Notes: generated by a model from the sequence alone, not told the origin. DNA of 8,244 nt from an uncultured Pseudomonas sp. (GCA_937863915.1 CALMID010000417.1:1-8244), one strand, 5' to 3'; positions 1 to 8,009 are shown, counted from the stretch's first letter. Made by a program: numbers and translations.

Positions 1-498
1 GTGCTGGAGAACTCCCGGCACCTGGGGCGCATTTCCGATTTCGGCTCGCGCACCATCCTCAACTACGCCCATGTCGCCGTGCTGATCCGCAACATGCCGG
101 TCGACGATCCGATGCGCTACGGCATCCTCAAGGACCATATCTGCTATATCGCCAATGGCCTGGAAGCGCGCACCCTGGCGATGATCAACGAGCTGCGCTC
201 GCAGGAGCGGGCCATCCGCATCCAGACCACCGCCAGCGTGCTGCAGCAGATGATCGCCGAGATGGAGCAGGCCAAGCTGGAGGTGACCAAACGCAGCACC
301 GAGGAGCTGCAGGCCATGCTCGACACCCTCAACCTGGAGTTCTCCCAGCTGTGCCTGACCGGCAACGAGGAGCAGCGCCTGATGACCCTGCTGGCCGACT
401 CCAGCGACCGCATCCACACCCTGTTCCATGGCGCCGCCGAGCAGGACCAGCTATTCCAGCAACTGCTCAGCAGCGTGGCCCAGACCCTCGAACGCTAG
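1..498 (+). CDS. Unrecognised protein, C-terminal part (5' end outside window)
   Basis: The frame is open from the first base and ends at TAG 496-498, giving about 165 residues. The first codon is GTG, but no upstream sequence is visible to show a ribosome binding site. The protein starts in what looks like the middle of a folded domain (motif ISDFGSRTILNYAHVAVLIR), so this is most likely the tail of a longer gene. The segment up to about residue 60 is mixed and hydrophobic, with NMPVDD and ILKDHICYIANGLEAR as the most distinctive stretches. From about residue 60 to 115 it is a Gln/Glu/Leu-rich helical stretch with coiled-coil character, followed by a second amphipathic helix to the end. There is no membrane segment or known catalytic motif in the visible part. 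I do not recognise the family. A signalling or sensory protein with a C-terminal helical bundle is conceivable but unproven. Its stop codon overlaps that of the convergent gene downstream. Confidence 0.75.
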   Translation: MLENSRHLGRISDFGSRTILNYAHVAVLIRNMPVDDPMRYGILKDHICYIANGLEARTLAMINELRSQERAIRIQTTASVLQQMIAEMEQAKLEVTKRSTEELQAMLDTLNLEFSQLCLTGNEEQRLMTLLADSSDRIHTLFHGAAEQDQLFQQLLSSVAQTLER

Positions 499-1235
499 CG
501 ATAGCGCGCCAGCAGGCCCTGCCACTCGGCATCCTCGGGCAGCCCGACAAGCACCGCATCCAGGGCCGGCAGCAAGGCCGCATGGCGCTGCGGCACCAAC
601 AGCTGGCGCTGATAGCTTGAGAGTACCGGCTCAGCCACAAACAGCTGCTCGCGCCAGGCCGGCTGACGAGCCAGGTAAAACTCCAGAGTCTTCTCACCGA
701 CCACCGTGGCATCCAGCCAGCCCCGCACCAGTCGTTCCAGATTGGCGCCCTCGCTGGCGGCATCTTCGCGCTGCACACGGCCACGGTGCAGCGTCGCCTG
801 CAAAGCCGGGTAGTGATGCCCACTGATCAGTCCGAGTCGATGACCATCGAGCGTGGCCACACTGAGCCGGCTAGCCGGCCCGCTGCGTCGGGACAGCAAC
901 AGGTTGGCATCCTCGATGAAGGGCAGACTCCAGCGATGGCGCTGGGCATCGGCAAACCACTGCGGACTGACCCCCAGCACCAGCCCCGGCAGCTCGTCTT
1001 TTGCCAGCAGGTAGTCGAGGCGCTTGCGTGGAATCTGCCGCACCACGAACTCGTGCTCGGGCAGGCGCTGGCTGAGCAGGCGGGCCAGATCAAAGTAGAG
1101 CCCCTCGCCACGCGCCTCATCCACCACATAGGGTGGTTTCTGCTGATAACTGAAAAGAAACACCGGTTCACTGGCACTCGCACCGGCACACAGCAACGCC
1201 AAAGCCATCAGCAGCCACGGCCGCAAGCCCTTCAT
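495..1235 (-). CDS. Periplasmic substrate-binding-like protein (SBP family 3)
   Basis: This is a 246-aa protein with a clear Sec signal peptide: MKGLRPW, then a hydrophobic core to about residue 18, with predicted cleavage after the ASA at 19-21. The cysteine at 16 follows Leu-Leu, so it is not a lipobox. The mature part opens like family-3 solute-binding proteins of polar amino-acid ABC transporters (PPYVVDEARGEGLYFDLARLL, with the second lobe starting near DGHRLGLISG). Length and layout fit that family. No permease or ATPase gene is adjacent, and many Pseudomonas paralogues of this type are orphan binding proteins, so a transport role is not assured and the ligand cannot be predicted. The ATG at 1233-1235 overlaps the TGA of the upstream peptidase gene as ATGA, and no good Shine-Dalgarno precedes it (GGCGGTGCAACC). 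Translation is therefore probably coupled. The 3' end converges on the preceding + strand gene. Confidence 0.85.
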   Translation of the reverse strand: MKGLRPWLLMALALLCAGASASEPVFLFSYQQKPPYVVDEARGEGLYFDLARLLSQRLPEHEFVVRQIPRKRLDYLLAKDELPGLVLGVSPQWFADAQRHRWSLPFIEDANLLLSRRSGPASRLSVATLDGHRLGLISGHHYPALQATLHRGRVQREDAASEGANLERLVRGWLDATVVGEKTLEFYLARQPAWREQLFVAEPVLSSYQRQLLVPQRHAALLPALDAVLVGLPEDAEWQGLLARYR

Positions 1236-2272
1236 GGTTGCACCGCCAGGCTGTCACGCAACTGCTGCTCGCGCACGGCATCCGGCTGCTGCGCCAGCGC
1301 CTCGACGGCCTGATAGAAACGCGGCCAGTCACCGTCATTCTGCGCAAACAGCCTGGCAAAGGCCGGCAGCCACTGCTCGTAAAGACCCACCGGCAACAGG
1401 CGGGCATTGTTCAGTGGCGCGTTGATCCAGGCATCGAAGCGGCGGTCACCCTGCCACTGCTGGTCACGCAGCTGGCGGTAGTCGTGGCGCAGCCGGGCAA
1501 ACTCGGCCTGCTTGGCCTGACGCATGGCGGGCGCCGGCAACGTCTGCGCATAGAGGGCTTCCAGGCGCCCACGACTGGCCAGCAGCAGCGCGGTGAACTG
1601 CTCGCGCTGACGCTCCAGGCGACCGTCGGCGGCCGGCAAACCGCGCTGCTCACGCCATTGGCGCAGCCCTTCCAGCTCGACGAAGCGGGCAAAGGATTCG
1701 TTGAAGGCCGTGTCGCCGGGCAGGTAGAACTGCTGATGGGCCAGCTCGTGGAAGATCAGCCCGGCCAGCTCGGCATCGCTGCGGCGAAGCATGCTGCTGA
1801 GCAGCGGGTCGTCGAACCAGCCCAGGGTGGAATAGGCCTCGATGCCGACCACTGCGGTGTCCCAACCCTCCTGCCGGAGCAACGCCGCCGCCCCGCGCGC
1901 CCGGCCCGGTGCAAAGTAGCCGCGATAGGCCACGCAACCGGCCAGCGGGAAGCAGTGGGTCAGCGGCTGCAGGGAAAACTCCGGGCTGGCAAACAGATTC
2001 CACACCACATAGGGTCGACCCAGCTCGACATAGCTGCGGTAGCTGCCATTGTCCGGCAGGGCCAGGCGCCGGCTGGCAAAATCCCGGGCAAGCGCCGCCT
2101 CGCGCAAACGCGCCTTGAGCGCAGCAGGCTGTGCCGGATCGGCGAGCAGGTCGGGCACAGCCTGGCGCTCATGCAACAACTGCCACTGCCCGGCCGCCAG
2201 ATGCGGCAGATCACGCAGCTGGCTGCAGGCCGTGAGCAGCAACAGACTGAACAGGAGTAGGGCAGTTTTCAT
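1232..2272 (-). CDS. Lipoprotein zinc aminopeptidase-like protein (Aminopep/COG4324 type)
   Basis: I place the start at ATG 2270-2272 (346 aa), because it begins directly with a lipoprotein signal: MKTALLLFSLLLLTAC, lipobox LTAC, lipidated Cys16. A GTG three codons upstream (2281) is possible but would put residues in front of the signal. Neither start has a convincing Shine-Dalgarno. The zinc-peptidase signature HELAHQ is at residues 175-180, followed by NESFARFVE at 191-199, which would supply the third ligand (probably Glu192), as in gluzincin-type metallopeptidases. Upstream is the conserved-looking block YRGYFAPGRARG, then a GIEAYSTLGWFDDP block at about 143-156. Cys107 and Cys113 could pair in the periplasm. 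These features match the proteobacterial predicted-aminopeptidase family (PF10023). The substrate is unknown and the activity is inferred only from the motif. Position +2 after Cys is Gln, not Asp, so outer-membrane sorting is expected. It forms a two-gene unit with the solute-binding-like gene via a 4-bp overlap. Confidence 0.88.
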   Translation of the reverse strand: MKTALLLFSLLLLTACSQLRDLPHLAAGQWQLLHERQAVPDLLADPAQPAALKARLREAALARDFASRRLALPDNGSYRSYVELGRPYVVWNLFASPEFSLQPLTHCFPLAGCVAYRGYFAPGRARGAAALLRQEGWDTAVVGIEAYSTLGWFDDPLLSSMLRRSDAELAGLIFHELAHQQFYLPGDTAFNESFARFVELEGLRQWREQRGLPAADGRLERQREQFTALLLASRGRLEALYAQTLPAPAMRQAKQAEFARLRHDYRQLRDQQWQGDRRFDAWINAPLNNARLLPVGLYEQWLPAFARLFAQNDGDWPRFYQAVEALAQQPDAVREQQLRDSLAVQP

Positions 2273-2322
2273 CGGCAGCACTACAGAAGAACACTTTGGC
2301 GTTAGGCTAAATGCTAATCCTT

Positions 2323-2327
2323 GGAGG
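2323..2327 (+). promoter_or_regulatory. Shine-Dalgarno deciding the lipoprotein start
   Basis: GGAGG lies 8 nt before ATG 2336. It would fall inside the coding region if the upstream in-frame ATG 2321 were used, so it supports the shorter protein that begins with the lipoprotein signal. Confidence 0.75.
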
Positions 2328-2335
2328 CTAGCACC

Positions 2336-2755
2336 ATGCGCGCTGTCATTCTTTCTCTCCTGCTACTGGCCGGCTGCGCCTCGCCTCTGCCGGCCGCCGA
2401 CCCGCAACAGGCCTGGGTCAACCTGCGGCCATTACCCGGACAGGTGCTGATGGCCGATGAACTGGACCGCCGCGACCTGCGCGATGGTCGCTATTTCCAG
2501 ATGGCGCCCGGCGCCCACGAGCTGCTCCTGCGCTATCAGTTCGAGCGCCCGGGAGGCGGCAGCCTGAGCGACCCGGGAGGCGGGCCGGTGTGGATCACCT
2601 GCCAGTTGCGCATAACCTATGAGCACTTTGCCGCCGGCCAGCGCTACCGGATCGACGCCCGCCCCATCAGCGGTTACCGCGCCCAGGCCTGGTTGCGCGA
2701 TGCGCAGGGCCAGGTGCTGGCCCGTGCCCAGGTGCTGCGTTGCGGCAGCTACTGA
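2336..2755 (+). CDS. Small lipoprotein of unknown function
   Basis: This is a 139-aa predicted lipoprotein. The start is set at ATG 2336 rather than the in-frame ATG at 2321, because GGAGG at 2323-2327 stands 8 nt before it and the protein then opens with a lipoprotein signal (MRAVILSLLLLAGC, lipobox LAGC, Cys14). The mature part looks beta-rich. It contains two PGGG turns (residues 72-75 and 80-83), an ITCQLRITYEHFAAGQRYRIDA segment at about 87-108, and cysteines at 89 and 136 that could form a disulfide. The pattern of a mature N-terminus with hydrophobic strands ending in 'AGQRYRI' resembles other small Pseudomonas lipoproteins of unknown role, but I cannot name a family with confidence. 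The gene is divergent from the peptidase unit, with only 63 bp between starts, and is followed by a hairpin terminator. Confidence 0.85.
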   Translation: MRAVILSLLLLAGCASPLPAADPQQAWVNLRPLPGQVLMADELDRRDLRDGRYFQMAPGAHELLLRYQFERPGGGSLSDPGGGPVWITCQLRITYEHFAAGQRYRIDARPISGYRAQAWLRDAQGQVLARAQVLRCGSY

Positions 2756-2759
2756 AATG

Positions 2760-2788
2760 ACAAAGGCCGGAACTGGTCCGGCCTTTGT
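2760..2788. terminator. Hairpin terminator between convergent genes, possibly bidirectional
   Basis: ACAAAGGCCGG (2760-2770) pairs perfectly with CCGGCCTTTGT (2778-2788), an 11-bp stem that can extend by one A-T pair into the AACTGGT loop. It starts 5 nt after the lipoprotein stop and lies 17 nt past the end of the convergent DUF1161 gene. The AAAGG/CCTTT ends give a short U stretch in either direction, but neither side has a long U tract. It is probably shared by both genes, and its efficiency is uncertain. Confidence 0.8.
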
Positions 2789-2805
2789 GCATCTCGGCAG
2801 TGCGG

Positions 2806-3030
2806 TTACTGACGCTGGTAGACAATCTCCTTGCTACCGGCCTCGCAGCTGCCGACCACGGTCTTGTCGGTCACGCTGCCCTTCGCCACGATCTCCAGGC
2901 TGTAGGCGGCAACGCCCTTGTCCTTGAGCTTGGCTTCGATTTCCGCCTTGAGTTCCTCGCAGGGCTTGGGCGCCGCCAGTGCCTGACCGGCCACCATCAT
3001 CAGCCCCACAGCCCAGAATGCCTGTTTCAT
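2806..3030 (-). CDS. DUF1161 family small exported protein
   Basis: This is a 74-aa protein with a signal peptide (MKQAFWAVGLMMVAGQALA, cleavage after Ala19), leaving a mature peptide of about 55 residues in the periplasm. The mature part has the DUF1161 pattern: KPCEELKAEIEAKLKDKG near its start, a strand region AYSLEIVAKG, then VVGSCEAGSKEIVYQR at the end. The only two cysteines, Cys24 and Cys62, are well placed for one disulfide. The function of the family is unknown. The start is supported by GAAGGAG at 3038-3044, 7 nt upstream. The gene lies just past dodecin on the same strand, an order I recall from P. aeruginosa near trpI. A promoter-like CTAGACT at 3080-3086 suggests it has its own transcript. 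Confidence 0.9.
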   Translation of the reverse strand: MKQAFWAVGLMMVAGQALAAPKPCEELKAEIEAKLKDKGVAAYSLEIVAKGSVTDKTVVGSCEAGSKEIVYQRQ

Positions 3031-3079
3031 GCGTACGCTCCTTCGTTGCGTGAATGCTGCCGCGACAGGCGGCAGTGCC

Positions 3080-3086
3080 AGTCTAG
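3080..3086 (-). promoter_or_regulatory. Candidate -10 element for the DUF1161 gene
   Basis: Read on the minus strand this is CTAGACT, one mismatch from the CTATACT -10 described for sigma-S-type promoters. It ends 49 nt before the start codon. No clear -35 is visible. The call rests on sequence resemblance and position only. Confidence 0.35.
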
Positions 3087-3125
3087 CTCGCCCGAGATGA
3101 CCGCCTGATGGCCGGCTATCGATAA

Positions 3126-3143
3126 CGGCCGACCACTCGGCCG
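3126..3143 (-). terminator. Possible terminator after dodecin
   Basis: CGGCCGA (3126-3132) pairs with TCGGCCG (3137-3143) around a CCAC loop, 5 nt past the dodecin stop. On the minus strand it is followed only by TTATC, so the U tract is weak. It may be a leaky terminator. An alternative pairing uses GGCCG further downstream on that strand (around 3112-3116). Confidence 0.4.
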
Positions 3144-3148
3144 GCCAA

Positions 3149-3364
3149 TCAACTGTCGGCGATGCGGAAGCCGATCTTCAGACCGACCTGATAGTGCGCC
3201 ACCTTGCCGTTGACGATATGCCCGCGGGTTTCGGTGACCTCGAACCAGTCCATGTTGCGCACGGACTTGGCACACTCGGCCAGGGCGTTGTTGATGGCAT
3301 CCTCGATGCTGACGGTGGAAGATCCGACGACTTCGATTTTCTTGTAGGTGCGATGGTCCGACAT
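3149..3364 (-). CDS. Dodecin, flavin-binding storage protein
   Basis: This is a 71-aa protein that matches dodecin along its whole length. It has an N-terminal strand YKKIEVVGSS, a single helix SIEDAINNALAECAKSV (about 19-35), then two strands carrying MDWFEVTETRGHI and YQVGLKIGFRI. Trp40 and Gln59 correspond to the aromatic residue and the glutamine that stack against and hydrogen-bond the flavin isoalloxazine rings in characterised dodecins. Dodecins assemble into hollow dodecamers that bind and protect flavins such as FMN or riboflavin derivatives in the cytoplasm. Bacterial members may also bind coenzyme A, but this is not readable here. The start is supported by GGAGA at 3371-3375, 6 nt upstream. 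A 7-bp dyad (3377-3395) sits directly upstream of the Shine-Dalgarno. The gene lies 60 bp beyond the end of trpI on the same strand and could receive read-through from it. Confidence 0.95.
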   Translation of the reverse strand: MSDHRTYKKIEVVGSSTVSIEDAINNALAECAKSVRNMDWFEVTETRGHIVNGKVAHYQVGLKIGFRIADS

Positions 3365-3376
3365 GAGCGTTCTCCG

Positions 3377-3395
3377 TTGCGGGGTGTACCCGCAA
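3377..3395. repeat. Inverted repeat in the dodecin leader
   Basis: TTGCGGG (3377-3383) and CCCGCAA (3389-3395) form a perfect 7-bp dyad around 5 nt. On the dodecin (minus) strand it lies between a CTAGGCT -10-like element and the Shine-Dalgarno, ending 1 nt before CGGAGA. It could be an operator at the transcription start or, if transcription begins further up, a leader hairpin next to the ribosome binding site. Confidence 0.6.
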
Positions 3396-3401
3396 GCCTA
3401 G
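3395..3401 (-). promoter_or_regulatory. Candidate -10 element for dodecin
   Basis: The minus strand reads CTAGGCT, 30 nt before the dodecin ATG, and resembles the CTAGACT in front of the neighbouring DUF1161 gene. No convincing -35 is seen. This is low-confidence and based on position and resemblance. Confidence 0.3.
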
Positions 3402-3424
3402 TCGAGAAGCATCAGATCAGTTGG

Positions 3425-4312
3425 TCAGTCGCGCAGCTCGCGGGCCAGCCAGGCGGCCAGTTGCTCGGCGCGACGATCGCTGCGGCGGCCCGGCACCCAC
3501 AGCGCCAGACGCCCGCCGGTGGCGGTGAAACCCCAGGGCGCCAGCAGACGACCGGCCGCCAGGTCATCGGCCACCAGCTGCTGCGGGGCAATCGCCACGC
3601 CGAGCCCGGCCATCGCCGCCTCCAGCAGGTAGTAGAGATGCTCGAAACCCTGCCCCAGCTGCAACGGCGCACCATCCAAGCCCTGGCTGGCCGCCCACTG
3701 CGGCCAGGCCTGCGGACGCGACACGGTGTGCAGCAACACTTCGCCCAGCAGGGCGCTGGCTGGCGCCTGTGCCAGCTCGACGGCCCGCGCATGACGCGGA
3801 CTGAACACCGGGCCGATGCGCTCGGCGGCCAGCTCGTACACCTGCAGGTCCGCCGGCCACGGTGGGTTGGCAAAGCACAGGGTGGCGTCCACTCCGGGGC
3901 GACGCGGGTCGAGCTCGCCCTCGCTGGCCGAGAGCTGCAGGCGCAGCTCCGGCAGCTCGCGGTTGAGGCGATCCAGCCGCGGAATGAACCAGCGCGCCAG
4001 CAGGCTGCCCGGGCAGGCCAGCACGAAGGGCGCATCTTCGCTCTGCCGGCGCAGGTCGGCACAGGTACTGCGCAGACGCTCGAAGGCATCGAAGGCCGCA
4101 TCGCGCAGGCGCAGGCCGGCATCGGTGAGTTTTACGCCACGCCCCTCCTTGACGAACAAGGCCAGGCCAAGCTGTTCCTCCAGCGCACGTATCTGCCGGC
4201 TTACAGCACCATGGGTGACACTCAGCTCCTCCGCGGCCTGGCTGACACTCTGCAGGCGGGCAGCGGCCTCGAAGGCGCGCAGGGCATTCAGCGGGGGCAG
4301 TTCTCGGCTCAT
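3425..4312 (-). CDS. trpI: TrpI, LysR-type activator of trpBA
   Basis: This is a 295-aa LysR-type regulator. The N-terminal winged helix-turn-helix is clear: [13 protein letters not shown], then [20 protein letters not shown] (about 22-41), [10 protein letters not shown], and [10 protein letters not shown]. The rest is a two-lobed periplasmic-binding-protein-like effector domain. Identity as TrpI rests on its divergent position next to trpB. In characterised pseudomonads TrpI binds indoleglycerol phosphate, activates trpBA and represses its own gene. I start it at ATG 4310-4312 because the family begins there ([15 protein letters not shown]). The frame extends 30 codons further upstream, but that extension runs through the control region and is not protein-like. 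The nearest Shine-Dalgarno-like AGGA (4328-4331) is 15 nt away, so initiation looks weak, which fits low expression of a regulator. The 3' end is 60 bp from dodecin, with no terminator seen between them. Confidence 0.93.
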   Translation of the reverse strand: MSRELPPLNALRAFEAAARLQSVSQAAEELSVTHGAVSRQIRALEEQLGLALFVKEGRGVKLTDAGLRLRDAAFDAFERLRSTCADLRRQSEDAPFVLACPGSLLARWFIPRLDRLNRELPELRLQLSASEGELDPRRPGVDATLCFANPPWPADLQVYELAAERIGPVFSPRHARAVELAQAPASALLGEVLLHTVSRPQAWPQWAASQGLDGAPLQLGQGFEHLYYLLEAAMAGLGVAIAPQQLVADDLAAGRLLAPWGFTATGGRLALWVPGRRSDRRAEQLAAWLARELRD

Positions 4313-6483
<2,171 letters not shown>

Positions 6484-6503
6484 GCAGCACCCGGGCGTCA
6501 CCG

Positions 6504-6538
6504 AAAAGGCCAATCCTATGATTGGCCTTTTTTGTTTT
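6504..6538 (+). terminator. Rho-independent terminator of trpBA
   Basis: AAAAGGCCAATC (6504-6515) pairs perfectly over 12 bp with GATTGGCCTTTT (6520-6531) around a CTAT loop. It runs directly into TTTTTTGTTTT, a textbook intrinsic terminator. The A run on the left gives some function on the minus strand too, though no minus gene ends here. Confidence 0.95.
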
Positions 6539-6661
6539 GGCTCGGCACGGCAAAGCACCCGCGGCACAACGCCACTGGTCGGCGCCGCCACTCAGGCAGA
6601 CCAACGGCCTGGCTGCCCGGCGCCGGGCGAACTAGCGTGAACGAACAGCCCGACGTGATGC

Positions 6662-6683
6662 CCTGCCGCATGCCTGCGGCAGG
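6662..6683. repeat. Perfect 9-bp inverted repeat upstream of the 70-aa gene
   Basis: CCTGCCGCA (6662-6670) and TGCGGCAGG (6675-6683) flank a TGCC loop. It ends 12 nt before the GGGAG ribosome binding site of the next gene. There is no T run, so it is unlikely to be a terminator. A leader hairpin or protein-binding dyad is more likely. The rest of the 224-bp gap between trpA and the next gene (6540-6660) shows nothing else I can name. Confidence 0.7.
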
Positions 6684-6707
6684 CGTCGGAGTCCTGGGAG
6701 ACCTGTC

Positions 6708-6920
6708 ATGAGCCACGACGCCCTACCGCCCAGCGCCAAAGCCGTATTCGAAGCCCGCGAACTCAGCCGCCCGACCAGCGTCTATCAGGTCGATGGCCGC
6801 AGCAAAAGCGAACGTCGGCAGACGCCGGATCGCCGCGAGATGATCCGCTTCCAGGAAGACCGCCGCAGCGGCCAGGACCGACGCCCGACCGCCGGCTGGC
6901 AGCGCGGCGTGACCATCTGA
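6708..6920 (+). CDS. Small Arg/Asp-rich protein with [E/D]RRxxxDRR repeats, unknown function
   Basis: This is a 70-aa protein with no signal peptide or membrane segment, so probably cytoplasmic. The start is well supported: GGGAG at 6696-6700 stands 7 nt before ATG. Its second half carries two copies of a nine-residue motif, ERRQTPDRR (35-43) and DRRSGQDRR (51-59), exactly 16 residues apart. The first half is ordinary (SAKAVFEARELSRPTSVYQVDG). Short ERR/DRR clusters occur in several Pseudomonas proteins, but I do not recognise this one as a named family and give it no function. The alternating acidic and arginine residues could bind nucleic acid or phosphates, or form salt-bridged helices. 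The gene stands alone: the trpBA terminator lies upstream and the pbpG terminator downstream on the other strand. Codon use is like its neighbours, with no sign of transfer. Confidence 0.75.
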   Translation: MSHDALPPSAKAVFEARELSRPTSVYQVDGRSKSERRQTPDRREMIRFQEDRRSGQDRRPTAGWQRGVTI

Positions 6921-6973
6921 GCAATCAGACCCTCTGAGTCCGGGCCATCTGAATCAGGCCCTCGCGCACCCAG

Positions 6974-7007
6974 AAAAAAACCGCTGGGCTCGACTGAGCG
7001 CAGCGGT
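6974..7007 (-). terminator. Rho-independent terminator of pbpG
   Basis: On the minus strand ACCGCTG (7001-7007) pairs with CAGCGGT (6980-6986). Inside it, after a G-G mismatch in the + strand reading, GCTC (6988-6991) pairs with GAGC (6996-6999) around GACT. The structure is followed by a run of seven T. It lies about 25 nt past the pbpG stop and also faces the end of the convergent 70-aa gene. Confidence 0.9.
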
Positions 7008-7031
7008 CTTCTGTTGCTGGCGAGCCGACGC

Positions 7032-7934
7032 TTACTGAGCGGCGCGCTGTGCCATCTTCTGCTGTTTGTAGGCCAGCGCCGCCGGCGCCACCGGGGTGAT
7101 CTTGCCGGTTTCGATCCACTTCTTCAGGCGGTTGGCGTCGGCCATGTGGGTCAGCTTGCCGAAGGAATCCAGCACCACGAAGGCCACCGGCTTGCCGGCC
7201 ATCTGCGTGCGCATCACCAGGCAGTGACCGGCGGCGTTGGTGAAGCCGGTCTTGGTCAGCTGGATACTCCAGTTGGGCTTGTGCACCAGGCTGTTGGTGT
7301 TGCGAAAACCCAGGGTGTAGTTGGGCTTGCGGAAGGCCTGGGTCTTCTCGCGGGTGGTGCTGAACTGGCTGATCAGCGGGTACTGCTGGCTGGCCCTGAG
7401 CAGCTTGACCAGATCGTTGGCGGTGGAGACGTTGCCCTCGGACAGCCCGGTCGGATCACGGTAGCGCGTGTGGCTCATGCCCAGCGCCTTGGCCTTGGCG
7501 TTCATCGCCGCGATGAACGCGGGCACACCGCCCGGGTAATGGTGCGCCAGGCTGGCGGCCGCACGGTTCTCGGAACTCATCAGGGTCAGCTGCAGCATGT
7601 CGCGGCGGCTCAGCTCGCTGCCCAGACGCACGCGCGAATAGATGCCGCGCATTTCCGGCACATCCTTGATCACCACCGGCAGCTGCTGGTCCAGCGGCAG
7701 CTTGGCATCGAGGGTGACCATGGCGGTCATCAGCTTGGTCACCGAGGCGATCGGCGCCTGCAGGTCAGGGTTGCTGGAATAGAGCACCTGGTTGGTCTTC
7801 AGGTCGACCAGCAGGGCGCTGCCGGAGGCCAGCTCCTGGACCGCAGGAGCCTTGTTGGCAGCAATGGCCAGCGGGGAGAGCAGGGCACTGCCGAGCAGCA
7901 GGCCGATAAGGGTTTGGCGAATTTTCACGGACAT
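7032..7934 (-). CDS. pbpG: D-alanyl-D-alanine endopeptidase, PBP7 type
   Basis: This is a 300-aa penicillin-binding serine peptidase. The signal peptide [25 protein letters not shown] ends near residue 25, so the protein is periplasmic. All three active-site motifs are present: SVTK at 64-67 (nucleophile Ser64), SEN at 121-123, and KTG at 228-230. Length and layout match PBP7/PbpG (peptidase family S11, without the long C-terminal anchoring domain of PBP5/6). These enzymes cut the D-Ala-meso-DAP cross-links of peptidoglycan during growth. The C-terminus is short and basic ([12 protein letters not shown]). The start at ATG 7932-7934 has only a weak Shine-Dalgarno (GGTAGAG, very close to ATG). 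A terminator hairpin with a TATACT in its loop is immediately upstream, and a strong terminator follows the gene, so it is probably transcribed alone. Confidence 0.95.
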   Translation of the reverse strand: MSVKIRQTLIGLLLGSALLSPLAIAANKAPAVQELASGSALLVDLKTNQVLYSSNPDLQAPIASVTKLMTAMVTLDAKLPLDQQLPVVIKDVPEMRGIYSRVRLGSELSRRDMLQLTLMSSENRAAASLAHHYPGGVPAFIAAMNAKAKALGMSHTRYRDPTGLSEGNVSTANDLVKLLRASQQYPLISQFSTTREKTQAFRKPNYTLGFRNTNSLVHKPNWSIQLTKTGFTNAAGHCLVMRTQMAGKPVAFVVLDSFGKLTHMADANRLKKWIETGKITPVAPAALAYKQQKMAQRAAQ

Positions 7935-7949
7935 CTCTACCGGGAAATG

Positions 7950-7983
7950 AAAAAGGACGGCGCAGTATAACCGCGCCGTCCTT
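7950..7983 (-). terminator. Rho-independent terminator between ppk2 and pbpG
   Basis: AAGGACGGCGC (7953-7963) and GCGCCGTCCTT (7973-7983) form a perfect 11-bp stem around a 9-nt loop. Read on the minus strand the stem runs into TTTTT (7950-7954). It lies 26 nt past the ppk2 stop and ends 15 nt before the pbpG start codon. Confidence 0.85.
7964..7970 (-). promoter_or_regulatory. Candidate -10 element of pbpG, in the terminator loop
   Basis: The minus strand reads TTATACT, with TATACT one base from the TATAAT consensus. Transcription would start around 7957, giving a leader of about 22 nt before the pbpG ATG. The hexamer 17 nt upstream (TAAGCT) is a poor -35, so the promoter is either weak, activator-dependent or read by an alternative sigma factor. 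Confidence 0.45.
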
Positions 7984-8009
7984 CAGAGCTTACCTCTGAG
8001 CCGTATCAA

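Noticed and set aside
1238..2260. 340-codon + strand frame opposite the peptidase gene
   Set aside because: It is antisense to a gene with a lipobox and HELAHQ motif, and its Gln/Arg-rich sequence has no domain. This is a high-GC artefact.
6516..6716. 66-codon minus-strand frame between trpA and the 70-aa gene
   Set aside because: It runs through the trpBA terminator, has no ribosome binding site of note and no protein-like features.
7014..7970. 318-codon + strand frame opposite pbpG
   Set aside because: It is antisense to a gene with all three penicillin-binding motifs and crosses two terminator or promoter regions. Its composition is His/Gly/Gln-rich.
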